Assembly (NCBI GenBank): GCA_963932465.1
Contig: OZ010786.1
Span: forward strand, 445,334,619-445,398,618
Source: Maratus speciosus
Lineage: Eukaryota > Arthropoda > Arachnida > Araneae > Salticidae
Direction: 5' to 3'
Length of the DNA: 64,000 bases
Shown: positions 45,575-57,009 of the stretch, in pieces
How the letters are laid out: each line of letters starts with the position of its first letter
Numbering within the stretch: position 1 is the stretch's first letter
Translations under genes and position numbers: made by a program
Notes under the pieces: generated by a model
Databases searched by the model: none
What the model was told of the DNA's origin: nothing
The model's input: only the letters and a program-made list of their open reading frames with translations

Positions 45575-46284
45575 TACTGTGAGAGCAGAAGCAGTCGAGA
45601 TCCAGACGGGTTCAGAGATGCTGTGAATTCTCTCAGGCCAGCTAGACAAGCTGTGCTTTAGCAATGTTTTATGGGCAGATGGCCTAGTATAAGCGAAAAA
45701 TTTCATTGATGTCAAATGAAAACGTGAAAAGCCAACAGACGATTGGCTATGTTGTAGGCCGAATTTGAGGTGACAGGAAATGGACTCGGTACCGCAAAGC
45801 TTAGCAGATTCTTTTAGTGAGGCTCTGGATGATAAACCTCAACTACCCCGAACAATAGATTTTGATGAGCTAAGTAATTTTTACTGTGAGAACTCTTGTT
45901 TTCACAGTAAAAATTACTGTGTAAAAATTCACAGTAAAAATTACGAACATCAAAATCTATTGTTCAGGCAGAAGCAGTTGAGATCCAGACGCAGTCAGAC
46001 TGATTCAAAGATGCTGCGAAATCTCTCAGGCCAGCTAGGCGAGCTGTGCTTTAGTAATGTTTTATGTGCAAACGGCCTAGTATAAGCGAAAAATCTCATC
46101 GATGCCAAATGAAAATGAGAAAAGCCAACAGACGATTGGCTATGTTGTATGAAATTACCTTCAAACTGTAAATACCTCCTTATATATCCAAGAATATTAA
46201 AATTTGTAAGATTTTGTTAAAAATCTGCCTGGACATATTACTACCCACTAGACACTGACCAAGTATTTCCTACATTTTCTATAC

Positions 46285-46427
46285 CCATATTGGCGTGATT
46301 TTTTTTTCTGACGCCAATTTAGTGAAAACCCCGTTACCGTATCAAGCAAAATAACGACACTTTAGCACCAGTTAAGTACCCAGTGCATATATGACATTGG
46401 CGTCAGAAAAAAATCCCACCAATATGG
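46285..46427. repeat. Hairpin MITE fragment
   Basis: CCATATTGGCGTGATTTTTT and AAAAAATCCCACCAATATGG are inverted at the ends, and CTGACGCCAAT/ATTGGCGTCAG continue the match. A related sequence (GGCGTGATTTTTTTTTTACG) occurs near 34463, with CATATATGACATCTGTG-type blocks shared at 34744 and 46433. Confidence 0.65.
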
Positions 46428-47079
46428 TGCATATATGACATCTGTGCCAAAATTTTTTAGAACAAAAGTTTTAGGGAAGATTTAAGCTCTTTTCCATGTC
46501 CAGAACAACTAAAGAAAATGTTTGTATTTCTGCTTTTACAAATTTACGAAATAAAACCAGGCACCTGCTAACGTTTCTTGAGATACTTTTTCGAATGAGT
46601 CTTCCTCTTAAAAAATCCCTTCGAACTTGTTTGAATACCTTCCCTTATCAGTAAATTTTAAATGTTATGTCACTGAAACAAAATTATATTTGTCTATTAT
46701 CAAAATTTAGATATTTTAATTGATAATTTTTGATTGAGTGAAATAGAATTTGTTGTCTTTATTATGTACCTACAGTATACTCTCTATCTCAAAGTCGAAG
46801 GGAAGCTAAAAAAAAATTTGAGATATCAAGGTTATAATCAAAACATAAAAATTCACATAAATTCACAAGATACGAAATAATATTATAAAAATTAGTCATG
46901 ATAGATGAGAATAAGTATAAATATGTAATGATAGTTGACAATAAGCTTAAATACAGTAATGATAATTTTAGTTTTTTAAATAGTAGATAATAATTGCATT
47001 AAATTGAAAAGAATTATTAAATACATAATTGAACTTACATTGCTAGAATTTCTTTAAAAAGCCCAGCATTGTGGCCTGG

Positions 47080-48580
47080 CGACATCTCTTTTTAAATTGT
47101 TAATTTTTTCTATTCAAAAAATGGCAGCAAAGTCATCATTTTTTCTAGCATTCGATGAAGCATCTTAGTATGTGAACAGCATCTATAGCTTGGACTGCAG
47201 TAATGCTATGTGGTGGATCTGGAACATCCTCTTCTTCCTCATCATCAGATGTTGCAGAAGAAATTGATTTAGAAATGATTTCATCATCAGTCCACAGCCC
47301 ACAGACTTCAATGTCAGCGTCTAATTTGATGAAATCTTTGAAAGTTATGTTTTAGAAAGATTGAGTGATTTTCAAAATTTCTCCCATTCTTCATACTGTA
47401 CTTCATTTTCCGGTTCAGTGCTGGTTTCCTGTTCCTCGTCCAGTTCAATTTCATTTTCTGTTTTCACAAAGCCAGCATTTCTAAAACAGTTTATGGTAAT
47501 CTTTTGTGTCACTTCCCTCTAAGCTCAGTCAGTCATCCTCATGCAATCAAGAATGTTTAATAGCGTGATTTCCTCTTTGCTCTTAATGGCATCTATGATC
47601 TTCTCATTACCTCCTTCTTGTATCCACTTTGAAACTCCTGATTAACCTTAATTAAGAGATTGCAGCTTTCAAGTGGTGTTTGGTCGGAGGAAAACTACTT
47701 TTACTACTTTCATTTCTGGGATAATGCCATGACCCCTGCAGTTGTCAATGAATACCCTGGTGAATGATTTTCTTCTTTTTGCTCATTTATTTGCTTCTGC
47801 CACACTGCGAAAATTTCACTTGCCATCCAAGCCTTTTTGTTCGCTTTATAATGGAGAGGGGATTTTGTTCCTTTGAAGCACCTTGGGCTTCTGGATCATC
47901 AAATAAGTTAACTTTTCGGTCCCACTCATATTAGCAGCTAATAGTAATGTTAAAAGCACCAAAATTTTAAATTTTAAGCTTACCAGTTTTAGTAGCATAT
48001 AGCATACCTTCCTCAGTGCTAAGGATGGCGGAAATTTGCTCACATATATAGGAGAGATGGAAATTCCAGTTAAAGGTTTATTGACCAATAGGAAAACAGA
48101 GGATTGCAGGCAACAACCAATAGGAAAATAGATGGGAAATGGAACTGAAGTAGTGAGAAAAAAACCTTGGGAATGGAACTTCGGTTCCATTTCCCATCTA
48201 TTTTCCTATTGGCTGTTGCCTGCAATCCTCTGTTTTCCTATTGGTCAATAAACCTTTAACTGGAATACCCATCTCTCCTATATATGTGAGCAAATTTCCG
48301 CCATCCTTAGCACTGAGGAAGGTATGCTATATGCTACCAAAACCGGCATGCTTAAAATTTTGGTGCTTTTAACATTGCTATTTTTTACGCTTTTATTATA
48401 TTGCACCAAGCTCCTACTTGATAATTAATAGTAATGTTACTCACTATACTTTGTTGACATGTTTCTCCTTTGAAAACTGCAGTTTTGTCCGCCAGTGTTT
48501 TAAAGAAAATCTGTCTCATCAGCATTGTAGATGTCCTGTAAATATTCTTTTAAAAGATCCGGAAGATTTTTAAATAAATA
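47080..48580 (-). pseudogene. Tigger transposase pseudogene, split by a palindromic insertion
   Basis: Read from 48580 downward: DLLKEYLQDIYNADETDFL (first catalytic Asp). Then the insertion. Then LAANMSGTEKLTYLMIQKP (47936 downward) and ANKKAWMASEIFAVW, a degraded DDE middle with FLRPNTT. Further on NCFRNAGFVKTENEIELDEE, EEWEKF, FKDFIKLDADIEVCGLW and DDEIISKSISSATSDDEEEE. All are in Tigger order. Many stops and frameshifts. Removing the insertion and one copy of its 14-bp duplication makes VTLLL run straight into AANMSGTEKL. Confidence 0.88.
47953..48425. mobile_element. Palindromic insertion, 473 bp, 14-bp target duplication
   Basis: The 14-mer TAATAGTAATGTTA is present at 47939-47952 and 48426-48439. 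Between them about 200-bp arms are inverted (for example TGACCAATAGGAAAACAGAG and CTCTGTTTTCCTATTGGTCA). An asymmetric tail of about 50 bp follows on the right. Each arm contains CTGAGGA, a GGTA...TAC helix and AAAAC. The long duplication is unlike TA/8-bp DNA transposons and suggests a target-primed or other mechanism. No ORF. Confidence 0.8.
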
Positions 48581-48668
48581 AATAAATTTTTTGTATGAAT
48601 GTAAAAATATTTTAAATGTTATTTTAAACTATTAGTTTAAATACTTAATAATTTTTTTGTCATTTCAG

Positions 48669-48748
48669 TCAATGACAAAGCTGTTATTGAATCCTCCAGA
48701 AATATTTAAACAGGAGATTACCGAGCATTTCCAATCTCAAACTTCTAA
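48669..48748 (+). CDS. UBE2O: UBE2O exon: end of the UBC fold
   Basis: Acceptor TTTCAG ends at 48668 and donor GTGAGT starts at 48749. It holds 26 codons plus two bases: SMTKLLLNPPEIFKQEITEH, then FQSQTS. This matches SMT-L---PPEVFE-EI--HF of UBE2O, the C-terminal helix of the UBC domain. Phase 0 at the 5' side and phase 2 at the 3' side match the neighbouring exons. Confidence 0.95.
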
Positions 48749-49899
48749 GTGAGTATTAAATTTACTAAGTATATAGTTATATATTTTTTAAATTTCTAAT
48801 TAGAGTTTTGTATCATTAACACTTTTTAAGAAAACGAAAATTTTAATAACTAACTTTGTTGATTTATGCAGCCTTTTATTATAAATGTTTGTCTTAAATA
48901 AAAGTGAATGTTCATATTTAAAAAAAAATTCTTAGGACTGGTATTTTTATTTTAAATTATATATACTGTATATTCGGACATATACACACCTAGACTTTGA
49001 CTTCATTTTTTTATTTTTAAGTATATTCGTCATATAGAAAAGTTTTTCATTTTCAAAGAAACTTTCATGAGATATATACTAAATAATAAAATATAGATTA
49101 TTGTAAAGTATAATACTGTATTTACTTTCATATTTTGCACACTTTTTTACCATTTCTTCAGTGGTAAAAGTTCAGGGTGCAAAAAATAATTATGAAAGCT
49201 ATTTTTAAAAAAAGTATTTATTGCTAATAAATTTTCTTGGAGCAAAACTTACAGTAATTAAAGAAATGTCTCTCTGTTTAACACTTTAAGCATCCGGCAG
49301 AATTTTTCATGTATGTTTAACGATTCATAAAATAATAGCTATAAAACATATTGTTATGCAGATTTTGTATTTCATTACCTTACATATTTATCTTATTTGG
49401 AATTAAAAATTCACACTAATATAATTTTATTGTTAAATTAGCCTCTTTATTCAAACATTATGTGACGGAAAAACACGGTTAGGACACTTAAAGGGTTGAT
49501 AATTATTTCATTTAAAAAAATACTTAAGGGGCTATACATATATAATGTTATCAACTTTTTGGTAATTTTGGACCTCCTCTCCCTTTTGACATACATTATC
49601 ATTATAAACGTGGTATCTTTATGCATTTATTAACATTCATTTTTCTTGGAAATATTACATTCTGAGAGAGCTGATTTATTTTTGATGATAGTTCAAAACT
49701 GTGTTTCACAGTGGAATTCATAATCTCTATTAATTTTTATTCTGAAGATTAAACACTGCCCATTACAATTTTACTTTACTTAAATTGCTTTTGTCATATC
49801 ACTAACTATTATCTTGACATGTGTCTAAGCACTTATCACCATGTCAAATGCTATGGGGTCTTGGCTTTTATGGTTTCAAACTATCTTGCTGATACAAAC
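48749..49899. other. Intron sequence, no recognised feature
   Basis: AT-rich intronic DNA following the end-of-UBC exon, up to the 28-bp minisatellite. No element ends or protein homology were seen. Confidence 0.5.
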
Positions 49900-50088
49900 A
49901 CTGAAAACTCTAATCAGAACTGTATTTACTGAGAACTCTAATCAGAATTATATTAACTGAGAACTCTAATCAGAATTATATTTACTGAGAACTCTAATCA
50001 GAATTATATTTACTGAGAACTCTAATCAGAATTATATTTACTGAGAACTCTAATCAGAACTGTGTTTAATGATAACTCTAATCAGAAA
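49900..50088. repeat. 28-bp minisatellite, ~6.7 units
   Basis: The unit ACTGAGAACTCTAATCAGAA plus TTATATTT repeats head to tail. Three central units are identical and outer units carry a few substitutions (AACTGTATTT, AACTGTGTTT). Confidence 0.95.
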
Positions 50089-50287
50089 TTGAGATAGAAT
50101 CATTAATTATTAGTCTGCCTGCCTTTATATTTTTAGTAGATGACTAAAAAACCTTTGTAAACTTAATTTGCAGACATTTTTTCTTTTTACAAGGTCATTT
50201 TGTAATATACTTTATCAAAATTAGTTCATTTACTCTGAAGTTATGCATGAATATGCACTAGTAATATACATGCTCGTATATACACTA

Positions 50288-53105
50288 TATGGCCATTAAT
50301 CACCAGACGCTCTCAATTTTAGACATTTTGTTGAATATTTAAAGATATACTTGTTGAATTCATCTGGAATTACAGGATTATAAAGAATATGTTTGAACTC
50401 ATATTTATGAACGTCGATTTGACGAGGAGGGCAGTTAGAGGACCAACAAAAAAAAGTTCAAGAAATTCTTGTATGTTTTTTTTCTTATATCATGTCGAGT
50501 TTTCAACCAAATTTAATGCCAGTTTTCGAAAATTTGACAAAATATAGTAGAAACAGCATAGTGCAATTGGAATGGAAATATGAGCAGTTGTTTATTTTTA
50601 TGAGCAGTTGTAAACATTTTTTATCTGTGCATGTGCAAACAATAACAAAGATTTTTTCTTTTTTTTCATGACTTAATGGTCGACTCTATGGAACAACTCA
50701 TCTGAAAGAGCCAGTCAAATATCGTGAAAATTCAGAAAGATATCGGCAATAGAGTGAGCTGATTTTTATGTCTCTCAAAGAAGCTGAGTGATATGAGATT
50801 TTCCATAGTGACTTTTAATTTTCATTTTTTTAAATTTTCATTCTTTATTGATGCTTTAGTTCTCCTTGGAAAACCACTAGAACAAGCTTTCTACTCTTGA
50901 CATTCATTAAATGCTAACTAACTCCTTTGCTGAAAGTCAGTTAATAAACTAGTTGGATGTGCCAATCCCAAAACTTTCTTCTATCTTATACATCTTAATA
51001 TTTCAAAACCTAGTTACACATGTTAATACTTCAATATTATTAGTTCAATACTATACCAACTTTGATTTTCATCTTAAATTTCTGCTCAAGTCAATTAAAC
51101 GGACTAAAAACGAGTTAATCTATATCATGATATTTGTTGAAATTATTAATTTTTCCTTATTCTGTCGTTATCAGCTGTTTGCGAATAGCTGGCATAGCAG
51201 GAAGCGAGTTCCTGCCGATGCACAATAGAACTACGAAAAATCAAGAAAAGTATACAAAAATCGCTAGCACGGAGCCCCTTTACCGCGCAATATTTCCAAA
51301 TTCAAAGAGAACCTGTTGGCCAAAGCCAAAAACAAGCACAAACATTTTGGTTCAATTGTATGCATAATTTTATACGCTGTTCGATGGTACAATAATGAAA
51401 ATGGCAGAGAGATCGGAATTATAGCGCCCCCTTCTTTCGGAATTTTTTCGAGTTCAGGGAGGACTTGTTTGCCATAGCCAGAAACATGCACAAAAAATTT
51501 GGTTCAATTATATGGATAACTTCATACACTTTTCGATGGTACAATAATGAAAATGGTACAGACATCGCAATTATAGTGCCCCCTTCTGGCAGAATTTTTC
51601 CAAATTCAGGGAGGACCTTCGTGACATGACCAAAAATAAACACATAAAATTTGGTTCAATTCTATGCATAACTTCATACACTTTTCGGCGGTACAATATT
51701 CAAAATGGCACAAAAATTGTACAAAAATCGCTATTACAGCGCCCTCTACGAGCGATTTTTTTACAAATTAAGGGAGGACAACCTTGCCATAGCCAAGAAC
51801 TTAAAAATTTTTTTGGTTCAATTCTATGCATAACTTAATACACTTTTCGATGGTGCAATATTCACAATCGCACAAAAATCGCTATTACAGCGCCCCCTAA
51901 CGGCGAATTTTTTGCAAATTCATGGAGGACCTGCTTGCTATATCCAAAAACTTAAAATAAAAATTTGGTTTAATTCTATGCATAACTTCATACACTTTTG
52001 GACGGTACAATATTCAAAAAACGCATTTACAACGCCCCCTACCGGCGAATTTTTTCCAAATTCAGGGAGGACCTGCTTGTCATATCCAAAAACTTAAACT
52101 AAAAATTTGGTTCAATTCTATGCATAACTCCATACACTTTTGGATGGTACAGTATTCAAAATCGCACAAAAATTGTTATATCAGCGCCCCCTACCGGCAA
52201 ATTTTTTCCAAATTCTGGGAGGACCTGCTTGCCATAGCCAAAAACTTATAATAAAATTTTGGTTTAATTCTGTACATAACTTCATACACTTTTTGATGGT
52301 ACAATGGCGACGGACACACAGACAGACAGACATTTTCTATAAACATGTTTTTTGGAATCTCTGACCCCTAAAACATGCAAATCCGTCGAAAACCGGAAGT
52401 CGAAAAAAATTTCGATTACAATACTTTCTTCTATTGAAGATAGAAGAAAGTAAAAATGACAATTTTTGAAAAATCCTTTATCATTCAGCTGCTTTTAGAG
52501 AATAACTAAAAATCAGCTCACTCTACCGTCAATATCTTTCTGAATTTTCATGATATTTGACTGGCTTTTTTATATGAGTTGCTCCATAGAGTTGACTATT
52601 AAATCATGAAAAAAAATCTTTATCATTTGCGTATGCACATATAAAAAATATTTTATTCAACTGCTCAAATTTTGTCAAATGTTTCGTACATTTATATTCT
52701 GATTGCACTATATTGTTTCTACTATATTTTGTCAAATTTTCTGAAGCTTTTGTTGAATTTGGTTAAAAACACTGCATGATATAAACAAAAAAAAAATCGC
52801 TATATCTCCATGAATCTACATTCTATTCTTACACAAATTAATACACATATTTTACAATACCTACATATTTGTATGTGGTAGCGAAAGATCACCTCATGCG
52901 TTTTGTTTTACAGGGTGATCTCAAATATTATTTTTCTTTGATATTTTGTTGGCCCCCTAATTGTCCTCCTGATCAAATCGTCATTGATAGATATGAAGTC
53001 AAATGTATTCTTTAAATCCTGAAGTTATAGAAAAATCCGACAAGTATATCTTTAAATTTCGACAAAATGCCTAAAAATGAAAGTGTCCAGTGATTAATAG
53101 CCATA
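50288..53105. mobile_element. Foldback element split by a Helitron-like copy
   Basis: Outer ends TATGGCCATTAATCACCAGA and GTCCAGTGATTAATAGCCATA are inverted, flanked by TA-rich sequence. The arms (about 50288-50820 and 52460-53105) are reverse complements with moderate divergence, for example AGTGAGCTGATTTTTA against TAAAAATCAGCTCACT. The left arm is followed by about 125 bp of unpaired sequence, and the Helitron-like copy 3 (50949-52456) then fills the centre. No transposase. Confidence 0.82.
50949..52456 (-). mobile_element. Helitron-like element with internal array, copy 3 (1.5 kb)
   Basis: Ends are nearly identical to copy 1 (CTAGTTGGATGTGCCAATCC on the left, GATAGAAGAAAGTAAAAA on the right), between A (50948) and T (52457). 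About six monomers remain, then GGCGACGGACACACAGACAG. Its first ~700 bp (through the first four monomers) tracks copy 1 closely, so the two derive from a recent common source. Confidence 0.72.
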
Positions 53106-53788
53106 TACTCGTAGTTTATGTCTGCATACAGCAATCAGTTTGAGGCCTTTTTTATAAGTGAAAATTTGGCTTATGATGATAGTTTTATTTTTTTTATTTT
53201 GTTTACTCTTAATAAATTTAATTGCCATAATTTTTTTTTTTTTTTTCTGGGCGTGCACTACATTGATAGAAAATTGTGACTGATTTTTTGATAACAAAAA
53301 AACATCAAATGTTCTAAATAAGATAATTTTATACATTATTTAACTCATTTGTGTATTTACAAATAGCAATTTTTTATGATACTTTTCAGTTACTTTACTT
53401 CTATTGTTGTTAATATTGTCTAGAAAGTGTGTCTGGAGGTAAGTGTTACCTCATGGTTAAATTAACGAGTGAATCTGGAATTTAATGATAAATTAAGGCT
53501 GTTGTCAAATTTCCAGCTCAACAAAAGCAAAACTTTGTCTCATTTTTAACTGTAAAGGCACAAAATTGGCAGGCATGACTATTGAAGCAATTTGATTGCT
53601 TTTTCCTTAAAAAAAAAAAAAAAAAAAACTATTTATATTTTCAGAGATATCATCGAAAATGTAGTGCAAAAATATGCCCCCCCCCCCCCCCTATTTCCAA
53701 ATCTACTGAAACTAAAATTATAAAGAAATTAGAGGTACTAGATGTTAATTTAAACTTTGCAGGAAAACTATAGCGATTACCCTAGGTC
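53106..53788. other. Intron sequence with homopolymer runs
   Basis: Only T17 near 53230, A18 near 53610 and C14 near 53678 stand out. Confidence 0.55.
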
Positions 53789-53960
53789 GCACAGTTTTTT
53801 GAGAAAAGCACATTTTTTCATTACACACAAAATTTCGATTTGCGGGCATTCTGAAAAGGTGTTGAAGAGTACGGTCGCACAGTTTTTGAGAAAAGCACAT
53901 TTTTTCGTTACACACAATTTCAATTTGCGGGCATTCTGAAAAGGTGTTGAAGAGCACTGG
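53789..53960. repeat. Two-unit tandem duplication (~88 bp)
   Basis: GTCGCACAGTTTTTTGAGAA ... GGCATTCTGAAAAGGTGTTG occurs twice in direct orientation, the second copy a few bases shorter. The small overlapping ORFs here simply reflect the duplication. Confidence 0.9.
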
Positions 53961-54595
53961 AGGTACCTATTGTAGCAGAAGTGTAAAAGCATTATTGGAA
54001 ATGATTTTTGAAAAAAATCACCGGTAATTAGCCCAGATATTAATCTTAAAAACACTGGTGGTTTGGACATATATAATGACAGGGGCGGCATACCGTATGT
54101 ACCATCGGCTTTTAAAGCCTATATAACACCTTTTAATGATATATTTGTATAATGCAATGCCCAGTAGCAGTATAAAAGCAATAAACATCAAATTGTTAAA
54201 AACAGACTAATTTAATTAGAATTTAAATACTATGGGTTTCGCGACTAGTTTACATTAAGTGGATTTCTCAATATAAGAAAGTTAATTAAAAATTAATTAA
54301 AAACCTATCTGGGAAAACTCATCACAGACTAAGGCGGCATTGAACTTTGTGACCTCCTTTCGAAGCGCGCTTAGCACAATACCAAGTTTAAACTTTTAAC
54401 AAGGGTTTTGTTTTATCTGCACTGTAAAAAGAAATGATTATTACTATGCTTAATTTAGTTTTATGAAATGCCAAATGAATTTTAAATATGCACTACTTTT
54501 ATTGTCAGTTATACAGAATAGCAATATTTGATATTATTAGGTTGTAATGAAAGTTTTCTGCCAAATCACCATTGCATAATACTAATTATAATATA

Positions 54596-54770
54596 CAGTA
54601 AACTCTCTGTAAGGCGGAGTCTGTGTGAGACGGAAATCTGTCTAACTCGGAAAGATTTTCAAGTCCCTTCAAATCCATAGACATAGAGTTAAATTTATCT
54701 AAGACGGAATATTGTCTACTACGGAAAATTTTCTCGGTCCCAATCGATTCTGTCTTAGACAGAGTTTATT
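54596..54770. mobile_element. Pogo-like MITE, second copy
   Basis: CAGTAAACTCTCTGTAAGGC after TA, with inverted GTCTTAGACAGAGTTTA at the other end, where the expected CTG is changed to TTT. About 80% alike to the copy at 3474-3649 throughout. Confidence 0.78.
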
Positions 54771-54793
54771 TATATAATTAACTGTAATTTTAT

Positions 54794-55933
54794 ATATCAA
54801 TGCAAAAACCCTTGACGGGTTAAAAGTTTCTGATGCAGCACTTTATCTTATGCTCTAAGAATTTTAAATATGGAACTTAAAAATACTGATATCAAATTTT
54901 GAGTGACGTTATGCTATTTCTTAAAAAATATATTTGTATTTATTTCATCATTTTATTTTTGTTTTATTTATAATCGCATGTGCAAAAGTTATGTTCAACA
55001 TGAAAAGCTGCATAAAATTTTATTCACTGTTGCTTTATCATTTACATCTCTCATAAATTCAAAATATGAGTTTTAAAAGATATGATATAAAATTTAAGTG
55101 ACGCCTTGATGTGACTTTAAAAGGTTTGTTTTAAAATTCAATTTAAATTATTTTTGACTTGGTTAAAATATTTTTTTACATCTACACAATACTTTTAATT
55201 TTCCAATTCACTGTTAAATATATCACTTTCATTGAATCTATACTATGCATTGAAATGTATTTATTTCAATAAATTGATTTATCTTTTGTGTCACGCTATT
55301 CAAAATTGTGAGTAAGATTTATGTAAATGGTTTCTTTGCGTCATTGTGTCCAAACTACATGAAATGTATGAAAAAGGATAGTTTGACGCAAATAAACCAT
55401 TTACATAAATCTTACTCACAATTTTGAATAGCGTGACACAAAAGATAAATCAATTTATTGAAATAAATACATTTCAATGCATAGTATAGATTCAATGAAA
55501 GTGATATATTTAACAGTGAATTGGAAAATTAAAAGTATTGTGTAGATGTAAAAAAATATTTTAACCAAGTCAAAAATAATTTAAATTGAATTTTAAAACA
55601 AACCTTTTAAAGTCACATCAAGGCGTCACTTAAATTTTATATCATATCTTTTAAAACTCATATTTTGAATTTATGAGAGATGTAAATGATAAAGCAACAG
55701 CGAATAAAATTTTATGCAGCTTTTCATGTTGAACATAACTTTTGCACATGCGATTATAAATAAAACAAAAATAAAATGATGAAATAAATACAAATATATT
55801 TTTTAAGAAATAGCATAACGTCACTCAAAATTTGATATCAGTATTTTTAAGTTCCATATTTAAAATTCTTAGAGCATAAGATAAAGTGCTGCGTCAGAAA
55901 CTTTTAACCCGTCAAGGGTTTTTGCATTGATAT
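54794..55933. repeat. Near-perfect 1.14 kb palindrome (550-bp arms, 40-nt spacer)
   Basis: Left arm 54794-55343 and right arm 55384-55933 are reverse complements of equal length. By eye I count about three mismatches and no indel. Outer blocks are ATATCAATGCAAAAACCC and GGGTTTTTGCATTGATAT. Inner blocks are ATGTAAATGGTTT and AAACCATTTACAT. No ORF, no terminal motif of a known superfamily and no clear target duplication. It could be a young foldback transposon, a local inverted duplication or an assembly artefact. Confidence 0.95.
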
Positions 55934-57009
55934 CATTACTTTTTTTAGGTTAGTGATAAAATGATTAATAAAAAGATACTTATGGGATTTAATGCAAATT
56001 TAATTTTTACTATTTTATTACAATTTTCCTTATAGCAGTTTGTATATAAAAACAAGTGGGTAAGTATAATCGCAGATCGCACAGAGGGTTTCATTTGATA
56101 TTCCTTTAAAAACACTTTATCCTTAAATTAATAAATCCAAAATGTTAATTTATAATTATTAAATCCTTACATAGATGGTGCACCAATAGTTCCAATTTTC
56201 ATGGGGCAGGGAACGCATTCTTTTAAACAAACCACCTTCCAATTGAAGTCACCAAAAACCAAGTTGAATAAGCCAGACCCCGTTGTGTTGTTTCACAAAC
56301 AGCAGTCTCATGTCCCCTCCTTCCCCCCTTTTTCAAAATTTTTCAGACCAGTACCTAAGAATAGAACCGAAATAATTTTTTCTCTTCAGAAATTACGATA
56401 AAAAAATAGTATGCAGTACTCATAAATTTACTTTAATGCTATATAGGGTGATTATTAAGTTAATTATAATGTTTGGAATCTGTTGCATTGATGTCCGAAA
56501 GGTGGTTTCTGAGTTATGGAAGCTGGACCCATAAGGCGCCATAGAGGGGCGAAGTCCACTAGTGTCTATCATAATTATATCTGCCATGTGGACTAATTGC
56601 GATATTTAATCAAAATAGTCCCCCCCCCTCCTCATCCCCGGAAATATAACAAATACAAAATGTGTCTTTATAAACCTATCGTCAAATAGGTTTTTATTTC
56701 TTTTTCCCTAAAAAAAAAAGAAACATGATTTTTATATCCATAATGTAAATAGCGGACGAAGCCCGCTAGTTCCTATCATAATATATATTTTTAATAATTT
56801 TATATAGTCTATAATAAAAATCAGACTTAAAATAGTCTAGTTCCATGAGTACTTGTAGTGTCAGTTACATGCTACGATTTTTGGATACCAGTATTTTAGA
56901 ACGGGAAAATGTGACTTATTTTATTGGAGATATCTCATTAATTGAATAAGGTGAAGCAAACTTTTTGAAAAAAAGGTGGCCAACAAGCATGGCAGTTATC
57001 AGCTATGTG
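55934..57009. other. Intron sequence with two CTAGT-ended GC blocks
   Basis: Mostly featureless. GGGGCGAAGTCCACTAGTGT (near 56546) and GCGGACGAAGCCCGCTAGTT (near 56752), each followed by a variant of CTATCATAAT, are related to each other and look like Helitron 3' ends (GC hairpin, CTAG|T). No corresponding 5' ends were placed. Confidence 0.45.

Larger units (their letters stand above)
43359..46146. repeat. Tandem duplication (unit ~380 bp), first unit split by a Tigger
   Basis: Unit 1 is 43359-43466 plus 45577-45760, unit 2 is 45768-46146. Both contain GGTGACAGGAAATGGA, TACCGCAAAGCTTAGC, ATAGATTTTGATGAGCTAAG, CTCTCAGGCCAGCTAG and GCCAACAGACGATTGGCTAT. Unit 2 has a 101-codon frame (45780-46085, MDSVPQSLADSF) that I do not recognise; its middle is a hairpin of TTTTTACTGTG repeats. 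Gag-proximal location suggests retroelement origin, but this is not shown. Confidence 0.8.
46773..48590 (-). mobile_element. Truncated Tigger transposon ending ~80 bp before a UBE2O exon
   Basis: Starts CAGTATACTCTCTATCTC after TA (46771-46772), a classic Tigger-type end. The - strand carries a decayed transposase (47080-48580). Homology starts at the first catalytic motif and no right terminal repeat was found before the exon at 48669, so the 5' third of the element is missing. A 473-bp palindromic insertion (47953-48425) splits it. Confidence 0.8.
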
